Source of the DNA: Terriglobia bacterium
GTDB taxonomy: Bacteria; Acidobacteriota; Terriglobia; Bryobacterales; Bryobacteraceae
Reading direction: 5' to 3'
NCBI GenBank assembly: GCA_020073445.1
Contig: JAIQFE010000040.1
Coordinates: 1 to 45,286, forward strand
Length of the DNA: 45,286 nt
The notes beneath the pieces are model-generated. The model saw nothing but the letters and a program-made list of their open reading frames with translations, was not told where the DNA came from and did no database searches. Positions 15,676 through 23,985 of this stretch are shown here, one piece after another. The position numbers were made by a program, and so were the translations under genes. The first letter of the stretch is position 1. Each line of letters opens with the position of its first letter.

Positions 15676-17817
15676 TCAGACCTTTTGGCTGGCGCTTTCG
15701 CTCGGCAGATTCATCAGTGCCGCCAATTTCGGCCAACGCGAGTTGGCGCGTACGGGTTCGCCGATGGCAGTCTGCAAAGTCGACGGGACCAAGGAATCCC
15801 GCTCTTCGATAGCTTTCTCATACCAATCCGCGGCGAGATCGATTTCGTTGCAGCAAATGTGGAAGAGCGCCCAGCCCATGGACGCTCCGTAGGCCTCCCC
15901 GGAGCCCAGCTTCTGGGCAAGTTCTTTACCCCGGCCGGCTTCGCCCTTGCGAACCAATAGCCCCGCGTAAAGGCCAATGCTCGGCGCGTACCAGGGAGAC
16001 AGATCGAACGCCCTCCCGGCAATAGGAAGCGCTTCCGCAAACATTCCTCGCCCAACATAGAGTTCCGCAAGATAGACGTAGGACCAAAAGAAGTTTGGAT
16101 CCAGATGCATGGCTTGCCGGAAATGTTGCTCGGCCTCCGCATCGCGGCCCACGGCGCCGAGGCATGCTCCCAGGAAGACGCGTGTCGTCGTTTGGAGCGG
16201 ATCCCCCTGAATCGCCTGTTCCATCTGTGACACTGCTTCCGCCCGGCGGCCAGCTCCTAGAAGGCTCAGTCCACAGACAAAGTGACAGTGCGGGGACGCG
16301 GAATCGTTAGCCGTCGCCAGTGCGAGTTCGGAGTCCACCTCTTTCCAGTTGAAGTCAAAGTCTGCAGCCAGAATACCCAAGATAGAATGCGCTTCCGGGA
16401 GCGCAGGGTCCAGTTGCAGAGCCCGCTGCGCCAAGGCGCGGGCGATTGGCGCGGCCTCGCGCAGGGGCGTCATGGCCAAGGTGGTTCGGCCAAAGAGATA
16501 GTCGGCGTAGAGGGCGTGGGCCAAGGCGTAGTTCGGATCGAGCGCGATGGCTTGCTCGTAGAATTCCTTGGCTTGCTCCATCGACTCCACCGTTACCTTC
16601 CAATGGAAGTGCTTGGCCTTGAGGAGCGCTTCGTAGGCGGGAAGCTTGGGCGTGTAACGTGGCTTCGCCGCAGCGGCTGGAGACAACTTGACCTGGAGCG
16701 CGCCGGAGATGGCGGCGGAGATTTCGTCCTGCACGGCGAAAACATCCGACATCTCACGGTCGTAACGCTCCGACCACAGATGGCTCCCGTCGGCGGCGGT
16801 AATCAACTGCGCGGTCACGCGGATGCGATTGCCCGATCGCCGCACGCTGCCTTCAAGGACCGTGGTGACTCCCAGCGTCTCGGCGATCTTTCGGATGTCG
16901 GTGTTCTGCCCCTTGAAGGCGAACGCGGAGGTGCGCGCGATGACCTTGAGGCCAGGCACCTTTACCAGAGCGTTAATGATCTCCTCAGCCAGGCCGTCGC
17001 TGAAGTACTCCTGTTCCTTGTCGCCGCTCATGTTCGCGAATGGCAGCACGGCGATGGAGGGTTGATGTTCGGTGACGGGCTTCGCGGCGATTTGATCGAG
17101 CGCAGTCTTTAATTCCGTCATCGACGTGAAGCGGTCCGCGGGAGATTTGCGCAAGCAGCGCCAGACGATTTTCTGCAAGCCGGAGGAAGCCTCCAGCGGC
17201 CGGGGCTCGTCGCGCAGCACCGCGGCGAGACTATCGAACGCGCGGCGTCCCGAAAGGAGTTCGTAGAGTACCGCGCCGAAACTGAACACATCCGAGCGCG
17301 CGTCCAACGATTTCCCCTCGGCTTGTTCCGGTGACATGTACAGCGGCGTGCCGGAGACGCCGATGGTGAGCGTTGCTTCGTCGTCCGAGACCAGCTTGGC
17401 CAAGCCGAAGTCGAGAAGCTTGGCTCCCGCTGTGGTCATCAGAATATTGCCGGGTTTCAGATCGCGATGGAGAATCCCCTTGGCGTGCGCGGCTTCCAGG
17501 GCCGCGGCGATCTGCGACGCCGCGCGAACGGCGTCGGCCTCGTGCATCGGTCCCTGGATGGGTGAGCCTTCGACATACTCCAGCACCAGATAATCCCGGC
17601 CAACGTCGTAGATCTGGCAGATATGGGGATGGTTGAGCGCCGCGATGGCGTGGGCTTCCTGGTCGAAACGCGCGCTGTGGTTGCCTTTCAGCTGCTTGAT
17701 TGCGACGTCACGATTCAAACGCGGATCTCTGGCTCGATACACCTCTCCCATGCCGCCCGCGCCAAGCGGGGCGAGAATCTCATACGGACCGAGTTTGTCA
17801 CCTGCAGAGAGGGGCAT
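15676..17817 (-). CDS. Ser/Thr protein kinase with TolB/FlgO-like domain and TPRs
   Basis: This is a 713-residue protein. Residues 12-250 are a Hanks-type kinase with all key residues: G19-A-G-G-M-G24 loop, K41, E54, HRD at 117-119 with N124, DFG at 136-138 and GTPLYMSPEQ. From about 255, PSIAVLPFANMSGDKEQEYF and SDGLAEEIINALVKVPGLKV form a TolB-N/FlgO-like domain, followed by several TPRs to the end. No membrane helix separates kinase and TPRs, so it is probably cytosolic, unlike PASTA kinases. This architecture is abundant in Solibacter-like genomes. The neighbouring PP2C phosphatase, 13 bp upstream in the same direction, is a likely antagonist. Confidence 0.92.
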   Translation of the reverse strand: MPLSAGDKLGPYEILAPLGAGGMGEVYRARDPRLNRDVAIKQLKGNHSARFDQEAHAIAALNHPHICQIYDVGRDYLVLEYVEGSPIQGPMHEADAVRAASQIAAALEAAHAKGILHRDLKPGNILMTTAGAKLLDFGLAKLVSDDEATLTIGVSGTPLYMSPEQAEGKSLDARSDVFSFGAVLYELLSGRRAFDSLAAVLRDEPRPLEASSGLQKIVWRCLRKSPADRFTSMTELKTALDQIAAKPVTEHQPSIAVLPFANMSGDKEQEYFSDGLAEEIINALVKVPGLKVIARTSAFAFKGQNTDIRKIAETLGVTTVLEGSVRRSGNRIRVTAQLITAADGSHLWSERYDREMSDVFAVQDEISAAISGALQVKLSPAAAAKPRYTPKLPAYEALLKAKHFHWKVTVESMEQAKEFYEQAIALDPNYALAHALYADYLFGRTTLAMTPLREAAPIARALAQRALQLDPALPEAHSILGILAADFDFNWKEVDSELALATANDSASPHCHFVCGLSLLGAGRRAEAVSQMEQAIQGDPLQTTTRVFLGACLGAVGRDAEAEQHFRQAMHLDPNFFWSYVYLAELYVGRGMFAEALPIAGRAFDLSPWYAPSIGLYAGLLVRKGEAGRGKELAQKLGSGEAYGASMGWALFHICCNEIDLAADWYEKAIEERDSLVPSTLQTAIGEPVRANSRWPKLAALMNLPSESASQKV

Positions 17818-17830
17818 GCGCCTGATCCAG

Positions 17831-18544
17831 CTAGGCCGCGCGCAGAAGAACCGTGGTAATGTTGTCCGGCCCGCCGCGCGAGCGGGCCATCGCGATCAGC
17901 TCTTTGCTCTTGGCCTCGAGCGAATCATGCGATGAAAGCGCCTGCTTCATCTCCTCTTCGCTCACCACGCCATGCAGGCCATCGCTGCATAGCAGGATCA
18001 GCATGCCCGGCGTCGGTACGATCCGATGGGTGTGTACGCGAAGATTATCCGAGACGCCGATCGCCATGGTCAGCACATGGCGCATGGGATGGTTCTTGAG
18101 GTTCTCCTCGTCGATCCCCAGCCGGCGGCCCACTTCATTGACCCAGGTTTGATCCTCGGTGATGGTTTGCAGAACGCCGTTCTCGAAGGTATAGACCCGG
18201 CTGTCTCCGACGCTGGCGACCAGGATCTCGCCGTTGTGCTCGACGGCCGCCACCAGGGTGGTGCCCATGCCTTCCATCTGCGGATCGCGCGCGGCTTCGT
18301 CCATGACGCGCTGATTGGCCCGGCCGAACGCCACCACCAGACCGTCGGAATCCATGGCGTTGCCATTCTGTTCGACCGCCTGCTCTATGGTTTCCGCGGC
18401 CAGGCGCGAGGCATGCTCGCCCGCCTGCGCGCCTCCCATACCGTCGGCCACCAAATACAGGCCGATAGCCGGGATCACCAGGAAATAATCTTCATTGTTG
18501 CTGCGGACGCAACCTGGGTCGGAAGCTCCAAAGGCTTCGATCAT
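17831..18544 (-). CDS. PP2C-family Ser/Thr phosphatase (Stp1/PrpC-like)
   Basis: This is a 237-residue metal-dependent phosphatase. The bacterial PP2C motifs are in order: GCVRSNNEDYF, LVADGMGGAQAGEHAS, MGTTLVAAV, VASVGDSRVYTF, ITEDQTWVNE, LLCSDGLHGVV and GGPDNITTVLLRA. The aspartates that hold the two metal ions (ED, DGMGG, SDG, PDN) are all present. It has no membrane segment. It sits between a TPR protein gene and the kinase gene, 13 bp from the kinase, so it is the probable eraser for that kinase. Confidence 0.95.
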   Translation of the reverse strand: MIEAFGASDPGCVRSNNEDYFLVIPAIGLYLVADGMGGAQAGEHASRLAAETIEQAVEQNGNAMDSDGLVVAFGRANQRVMDEAARDPQMEGMGTTLVAAVEHNGEILVASVGDSRVYTFENGVLQTITEDQTWVNEVGRRLGIDEENLKNHPMRHVLTMAIGVSDNLRVHTHRIVPTPGMLILLCSDGLHGVVSEEEMKQALSSHDSLEAKSKELIAMARSRGGPDNITTVLLRAA

Positions 18545-18575
18545 TAGCTTTAAGATTATAACTAAGACCGCTCCA

Positions 18576-19820
18576 TCACTGTCGCGGCCCTGGCGCGGGG
18601 GGCGATTCCAGGATCGACTTCAACTGGAAGTACACGCGCTCTTCATACGTGTCTTTGAGCCGCTCCAAAGCCTGAAGCCGGGCATCGGATGCAGTTGCGG
18701 CCCGCAGCCCCTGCTTCTTCAAGCAGCGCCCGAGCAACAGTGTTGCCATGGTATCACCGGGATTGCGATCGAGCACCGCGCGAAAGCGATCGGCCGCGGC
18801 GGCGAAGTCGCCCTTCTTGAACAGCGCGTAGCCCAAGTTGAAATGGTAGTCGGGATCGCTCGGGTCCTGATCCAGCGCCTTGCGGAACGTTTCGACGGCT
18901 TGGGGCAGGTTCAGGCGGCTCTCGGCCGCGCCCAGATTGTTCCATACCGTGCTGATGGGCACTTTTTCCGCGATGGACTGGAAAGCTTTGCGCGCGGCCT
19001 CGAAATCGCCCGCTTGGTAGCGCGAGAAGCCCAGCAAGAAGCTGGCCTCGCGATAGTGATTCTCGGTGTTGCCGACGTGTTCCAGCCAGGCCGCCGCTTC
19101 GCGATATTCCTTCTTTTCGAAGTGGATCTTGCCGAGTTCGAACGCCGGCGGCGAGTAATCCGGATCCAGCCGCGCGGCCTGCGTGAAATACTTCTCTCTC
19201 TGCTCGGGAGTCGCCGCCAGCAACCCGCGAATGTAGTTTTCCAGCACATCCAAACGCACCGGAGCGCGCAAGGAACGGAATTCCGACTCGGCGGGAGCGC
19301 GGGACGGAGCGACTACAGTCAGCGCCCGCCAGGCCAAGTGCGATTCGAGCGTCGCCAGGTCTTCGATGGCTCCGGTTTCTTCGAAGACAGCGCTTTGCCG
19401 CAGGCGCCGGCGGTCGGAGACCCGCGCCTGAATTTTGAGCGATCCCTTCGATATAGGAACAGTGGTAGCCGTAGCCGCACCCGGTGACGCCGCGGGAACG
19501 AAAGAAAACGTTCCGTAGACCATCTGTTCGGCGTCCAGAACTTCACCCACTTTGAGCATCGAAGCTTCCGTCAGTTCCGTCCGCTCGCGAAGGTGAAGAC
19601 GTTGATAAGCCTCTGTCGTGCGGTCGCGTTCCAGAGTAAGGACGCCGCGGGCGGCAAACGCCGCGCGCAAGGTTTCAGCGATGCTCTCGCCGATCCAGTC
19701 CATGCTGGCGGGGTTTCCAGACTCATTGGTGAAGGGAAGAACGGCGGTGTTTTCCGCGAACAGCGGGATCGCACACGCCGACAGGGCGAGCGCGGCGCGC
19801 AGATAGAGCCGCATTTTCAC
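18576..19820 (-). CDS. Secreted TPR protein with TolB/FlgO-like N-terminal domain
   Basis: This is a 414-residue protein. A signal peptide (MKMRLYLRAALALSACAIPL, then FAE) is followed by NTAVLPFTNESGNPASMDWI and GESIAETLRAAFAARGVLTL, a FlgO/TolB-N-like domain of the kind that senses or builds envelope complexes. From about residue 195 to the end run five or so TPRs (for example EKYFTQAARLDPDYSPPAFE, AVETFRKALDQDPSDPDYHF). It is probably periplasmic. Its first domain is of the same type as that in the kinase gene two positions downstream, which suggests a shared theme on both sides of the membrane. ATGs at 19820 and 19814 are both possible starts. Confidence 0.8.
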   Translation of the reverse strand: MKMRLYLRAALALSACAIPLFAENTAVLPFTNESGNPASMDWIGESIAETLRAAFAARGVLTLERDRTTEAYQRLHLRERTELTEASMLKVGEVLDAEQMVYGTFSFVPAASPGAATATTVPISKGSLKIQARVSDRRRLRQSAVFEETGAIEDLATLESHLAWRALTVVAPSRAPAESEFRSLRAPVRLDVLENYIRGLLAATPEQREKYFTQAARLDPDYSPPAFELGKIHFEKKEYREAAAWLEHVGNTENHYREASFLLGFSRYQAGDFEAARKAFQSIAEKVPISTVWNNLGAAESRLNLPQAVETFRKALDQDPSDPDYHFNLGYALFKKGDFAAAADRFRAVLDRNPGDTMATLLLGRCLKKQGLRAATASDARLQALERLKDTYEERVYFQLKSILESPPAPGPRQ

Positions 19821-19856
19821 AGTCTACAGTCTAACAACGGGCACTCAGCTCGAAGT

Positions 19857-20789
19857 TTATATCTTCCGGGCGGGCGCGGAAAGTTCCCCAGCGTTCTTGG
19901 GCGCCGTCACGCAGTGTTCTTCGGCTTCCTCGAAGCCCAGCACGGTCAGAGTGTAACGTCCTCCGTCGGTCCTCTGAACGAATCCTTTTCCGCGCAGATA
20001 CCAAAGAGCTGCCTCCAGATGCTCGCGCGGACAGCCGAGCATGTCCTCGAAAGCGTGCACGGTCATCGACGCGCGTTCGGGATCCTTCACGGTTACCGCG
20101 TAGAGCAGCCCGAGAATGCCGCTTCGCTTCTGTTTTTCCACTTCAGGGCCGGTGGCCACCACCGCCTGGTCGAAAATCTTCCAGCGCAGTTTCTTTTCCG
20201 CGCTGTGGCGCGCGTCGTAGGCGGCCCGCTTTTCCGGATCGCTCAATACCCGGAAAGCTTCGGTGAGCTGAACGAACAGTTCCGAGTTGCCGGTTTCGGC
20301 GTTGTCGGGATGATAGCGTTGCGCCAGAAGCCGGTACACGCGATGGACGGTCTCGTGGTCGGCGTTGGGACTCAGCTGCATGATCTCGTAATAGTCCAGA
20401 TCCTGAAAATCGGACGCGACATTGTGCGATTTGTAGTCCGAATCGCCCGAGCCCTGGCTCGAATGTCCATCGGTCCTGGCATGCATGTCCAGGAACTCCA
20501 GGCCCATGCGAAATCCGCCCTTGGGATCCTCCGTGCACCACAGGATGGTGGCGCGGCGAGAGATCTCCACGCGCTCGTCTCCGAGCTTCCCCCGGGCCTG
20601 GATGATGGTTCCAGGCTTGATGGGGGCCACCAGGCTGACGCTCAGCCCGGTCTCCGACCAATCCACCAGATCCGCGGTGATATTCCGCGAATTCCCCATC
20701 CCGTCCTTCAGTTCGATGCGGATAACGGAAGTCCCGAGGGCTTTGCGCCGTGGAGCCCGCCTGCGTTGATCGGCCTGGGTTGCACTCAT
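19857..20789 (-). CDS. PilZ domain fused to a DnaJ-like J domain
   Basis: This is a 310-residue cytosolic protein. Residues 9-105 form a PilZ domain with both c-di-GMP contact motifs: R10-R-A-P-R14 (RxxxR type) and D43-W-S-E-T-G48 (D/NxSxxG). Residues about 131-192 are a J domain with H160-P-D162, LTEAFRVLSDPEKRAAYD and normal helix II/III spacing, so it should be able to stimulate a DnaK-type Hsp70. The C-terminal 90 residues look like a winged-helix or similar small domain (EDMLGCPREHLEAALWYLRG, KGFVQRTDGGRYTLTVLGFE). The combination suggests that c-di-GMP gates an Hsp70 interaction or a DNA-binding output; this is inference. It is 60 bp after miaA. Confidence 0.88.
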   Translation of the reverse strand: MSATQADQRRRAPRRKALGTSVIRIELKDGMGNSRNITADLVDWSETGLSVSLVAPIKPGTIIQARGKLGDERVEISRRATILWCTEDPKGGFRMGLEFLDMHARTDGHSSQGSGDSDYKSHNVASDFQDLDYYEIMQLSPNADHETVHRVYRLLAQRYHPDNAETGNSELFVQLTEAFRVLSDPEKRAAYDARHSAEKKLRWKIFDQAVVATGPEVEKQKRSGILGLLYAVTVKDPERASMTVHAFEDMLGCPREHLEAALWYLRGKGFVQRTDGGRYTLTVLGFEEAEEHCVTAPKNAGELSAPARKI

Positions 20790-20849
20790 GGGACGGGTTA
20801 AGTACTATTCCATCGGCTGGTTTAGGGGTTCTCTGTAGAAACGCAAGCG

Positions 20850-21773
20850 TCATCCTTCCAGGAACTTACGGACTGCCTCCAGGGCACTTTCTACGATGGC
20901 CGGATCGGATCCGAATCCCGCAAACCACGTGATCCGGGGGTCACGCCGGAACCACGTGAGCTGGCGCTTGGCGTATTGGCGAGTTTCGATTTCGGTCGAC
21001 TCCAGGGCTTGTTGCAGCGATATCTGGCCGCGCAGATGAGCCACAGCCTGCTTGTAGCCCAACGATTCGAAGGGCTTTTCGTCGCCTGAAAGACCACTTT
21101 CGAGCAGCCTGCGAACCTCGTCAATCAATCCTGCCGCGAACATCTGCCGGGTGCGGGCCGCGATCGCATCTGTTAGCAGCGCTCGCTCCGGCGCCAGGCC
21201 GATGAGTAACAGCCGGAAGCCTTCGAGAGGGCGTGCGGTGGACGGCTCCGGCAGGGCCGTTTGAGTCAGCAGGCGGATTTCGAGCGCCCGCGTTGCTTTC
21301 TGCACGTCGCGGGGATGGATGCGGGCCGCGGCCGACGGTTCCAGCCTGCGTAGCAGCCGATGGAGCGCCCCGGGGCGGCGCTGTTCCCGCCGGCTCAGCC
21401 GCTCGCGCAAGGATTCGTCGCGACCCGGCAGGGCGGGGAGCCCATCGAGCAGTGCTCGAAGGTAGAACCCCGTGCCGCCTACCACTAATGGCAGATGCCC
21501 CCGGTTGGAGATTCCGGCGATGATCTCTCTGGCAGTGCGAGCATAATCGCCTGCCGAGAAACTCGTTTGGGGGTCCAGCACGTCTAACAGATGGTGGGGT
21601 ACGCCGCGGCGGGCGGCGGCCGGAATCTTGGCCGTGCCGATATCGAACCCGCGGTAGAGCTGGAGGGCATCGCAATTGACGATTTCACCGGAGAAGGCTT
21701 CCGCAACTCGCAAAGCCAGCTCGCTCTTGCCCGATGCGGTCGGGCCGACGATCGCGACTAAGGGATGCTCCAC
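20850..21773 (-). CDS. miaA: tRNA dimethylallyltransferase
   Basis: This is a 307-residue enzyme that adds dimethylallyl to A37 of tRNAs reading UNN codons. The GTG at 21771-21773 is chosen because it gives VEHPLVAIVGPTASGKSELA, the normal MiaA N-terminus with the P-loop at residues 10-17. An upstream extension in frame is basic and unlike the family. Other motifs are NCDALQLYRGFDIGTAKIP, HHLLDVLDP, VVGGTGFYLRALLDGL, IHPRDVQKATRALEI, FESLGYKQAVAHL and TRQYAKRQLTWFRRDP. It is the first gene of a minus-strand series leading to the kinase. Confidence 0.95.
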   Translation of the reverse strand: MEHPLVAIVGPTASGKSELALRVAEAFSGEIVNCDALQLYRGFDIGTAKIPAAARRGVPHHLLDVLDPQTSFSAGDYARTAREIIAGISNRGHLPLVVGGTGFYLRALLDGLPALPGRDESLRERLSRREQRRPGALHRLLRRLEPSAAARIHPRDVQKATRALEIRLLTQTALPEPSTARPLEGFRLLLIGLAPERALLTDAIAARTRQMFAAGLIDEVRRLLESGLSGDEKPFESLGYKQAVAHLRGQISLQQALESTEIETRQYAKRQLTWFRRDPRITWFAGFGSDPAIVESALEAVRKFLEG

Positions 21774-21920
21774 GTTCTGCCATCGTAACAACCGCTTGAT
21801 AACTCTCGCGGCTCTGAATGGCTGCCTGCCGAGCCGCGACGGTGATGGAGCGGTCTCCGAATCGAACAGATATACTGAGGATGTGGGATTTCGCCAGGCG
21901 GTTGAGGAACGCAAACTGAA

Positions 21921-23948
21921 ATGCGACTACTGAACGCAGTCTTCCTGATCTTGCTGCTGGGTGTGGGAGCGTGCTGGGGGCAGGGAAATGCCACCTCAAG
22001 TGCCGATCGGGCCACTGCCTACTACCACTACTCGCTGGGTCACATGTATGCCGAGCTGGCCGGGAACACTACCGCTCGCAACGACTACGTGAATCAGGCG
22101 ATCGACAACTACAAGGCCGCCATCAAGGCCGATCCGAATTCCGCGCTGCTGGCCGAAGAGCTGTCCGACCTGTATAGCCAAAGCGGCCGCATGCGCGACG
22201 GGCAAACCGACGCCGAGCAGGCGATCAAAGCTAATCCCAACGATCTGGCGGCGCATCGCGTCCTGGCCCGGATTTACGTGCGTCAGATCGATGCGCAGCG
22301 CGGCCGCGTGAACGAAACCATGGTGCGGCAGGCCACGCAGGAATATCAGAAGATCACGGAGCTGGCTCCGAAGGACGCCGATTCGTGGGTCTGGCTGGGA
22401 CGCCTGCAAAGCGCCTCGCAGAACACCGATGCTGCCGAGCGCGCGTTCAAGAAGGCGCTCGAGATCGAGCCGGATAACGAGGATGGCCTCACCGGCCTGG
22501 CTACCGTTCTTGGAATCAAGGGAGATGAAACGGGAGCGGCTGCACTGCTCAAGAAGGCCTCGGAGAAAAATCCGAGCCCCGACAGTCTCAAGCGGCTGGC
22601 GGACGCCTATGAGCAGCAGAAGGAATACGGCCTGGCCGCCGACACGCTGCGCCGCGCGCTCGAGCTGAATCCGCCCGACGCTCCGGATATCGAACGCAAG
22701 ATGGCGATGCTCCTGATTTCCGCCGAACGCTATGACGATGCGCTCGCGGCCTACCAGGACCTGGTGGGTGATGATCCCACCGACGCCGACTCGTATCTTC
22801 GGATTTCGCAGATCTACCGTCAGAAGAAGGACCTGGTCAAAGCCCGCGAGGCTTCCGAAAAGGCCAAAGCCATCGATGCGAACAATATCGAGGTCCGGCT
22901 GAATGAGCTTTACATTTTGCAAGCCGAAGGCAAGCCGGCCGAGGCCATCGAAGTGATGAAAAGCATTCTTCAACAGACCGAAAGCCGAACTTACGATCCG
23001 GCTCAGTTGGAGAGACGGACCGAACTGTTGGAGCAACTCGCGGTGATGCAGCAGCTGGCGGACCAGACTCAACCGGCCGTGGATACTTATCGCCAGATGG
23101 CCGCCTTGGATCCGACGAAAGCAGCCCATGCGAGCGCGATGATCATCGGCACCTACATGGGCGGGAAAGAATATCCCAAGGCTCAGGAAGAAGCCGATGC
23201 CGCGATCAAGAAGTTTCCCAATGACCGCGAAGTTCGCGTAAGCCGCGCATCGCTGCTCGCTGAGATGGGCAAAACCGACGCCGCCGTGGCCGACGTCAAG
23301 AAACTTCTTGACGGCAAGGACGACCGGGCCATCCAGCTCGCGCTGTCCGAGCTCTACGTCAAGGGCCGCAAGTTCGACGACGCAGCCAAGGCGCTGGATG
23401 CGGCCGAGAAGATGTCGGATTCCCAGGACGACAAGATCGATGTTTGGTTCAAGCGCGGCGCGATGTACGAGCGCCAGAAGAACGTCCCCGCCGCCGAAGC
23501 CGAGTTCCGCAAGGTGTTGGCCGTGATGCCCGATAATCCGGCCACGCTGAATTACCTGGGCTACATGCTGACGGATCGTAACCTGCGGCTGCCGGAAGCG
23601 CTCGCCATGATCCAGAAGGCGCTGGATCGCGATCCGAACAACGGCGCGTATCTGGATAGCCTGGGTTGGGTGTACTTCCGCTTGAACAGAATTCCTGAAG
23701 CCGAGGATGCGATGCGCCGCGCCGTCGAACTGACGCCGCACGATCCTACCATGCGCGATCACTATGCCGAAGTGCTCTTCAAGGCTTCCAAAGTTCGCGA
23801 GGCCATCGTGCAATGGGAGGCTTCGCTGCGTGAGTGGCAGACCAGCTCCCCCGCCGAGCTCGACTCGGCCGAAGTCGTCAAGGTCAAGGACAAGCTGGAA
23901 AACGCGCGCGTCCAGCTGGCGCGCCAGAACGGCACACGTCAGCAGTAA
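21921..23948 (+). CDS. Large secreted TPR protein
   Basis: This is a 675-residue protein. A signal peptide (MRLLNAVFLILLLGVGACWG) ends in a possible lipobox, VGAC, so it may be a lipoprotein. The rest is almost wholly TPR solenoid, 13 or more helical pairs with spacing near 34 residues and the usual W/L/G/Y...A/P signature (LAIVAANAP-type ends such as ALEIEPDNEDG and VLAVMPDNPATLNYLGY). It resembles acidobacterial and deltaproteobacterial outer-membrane-associated TPR scaffolds of the PilF/BamD-like kind. A -10-like TATACT lies at 21871-21876, about 45 bp upstream. Next comes a secreted phosphatase in the same direction. Confidence 0.85.
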   Translation: MRLLNAVFLILLLGVGACWGQGNATSSADRATAYYHYSLGHMYAELAGNTTARNDYVNQAIDNYKAAIKADPNSALLAEELSDLYSQSGRMRDGQTDAEQAIKANPNDLAAHRVLARIYVRQIDAQRGRVNETMVRQATQEYQKITELAPKDADSWVWLGRLQSASQNTDAAERAFKKALEIEPDNEDGLTGLATVLGIKGDETGAAALLKKASEKNPSPDSLKRLADAYEQQKEYGLAADTLRRALELNPPDAPDIERKMAMLLISAERYDDALAAYQDLVGDDPTDADSYLRISQIYRQKKDLVKAREASEKAKAIDANNIEVRLNELYILQAEGKPAEAIEVMKSILQQTESRTYDPAQLERRTELLEQLAVMQQLADQTQPAVDTYRQMAALDPTKAAHASAMIIGTYMGGKEYPKAQEEADAAIKKFPNDREVRVSRASLLAEMGKTDAAVADVKKLLDGKDDRAIQLALSELYVKGRKFDDAAKALDAAEKMSDSQDDKIDVWFKRGAMYERQKNVPAAEAEFRKVLAVMPDNPATLNYLGYMLTDRNLRLPEALAMIQKALDRDPNNGAYLDSLGWVYFRLNRIPEAEDAMRRAVELTPHDPTMRDHYAEVLFKASKVREAIVQWEASLREWQTSSPAELDSAEVVKVKDKLENARVQLARQNGTRQQ

Positions 23949-23985
23949 TCGAACTTTCACGCAGCATTGTTAGACTAATAGCCTC

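Noticed and set aside
21996-23960. Long minus-strand frame opposite the large TPR gene
   Set aside because: The plus frame has a signal peptide and regular TPRs; the antisense frame mirrors their periodicity and has no known domain.
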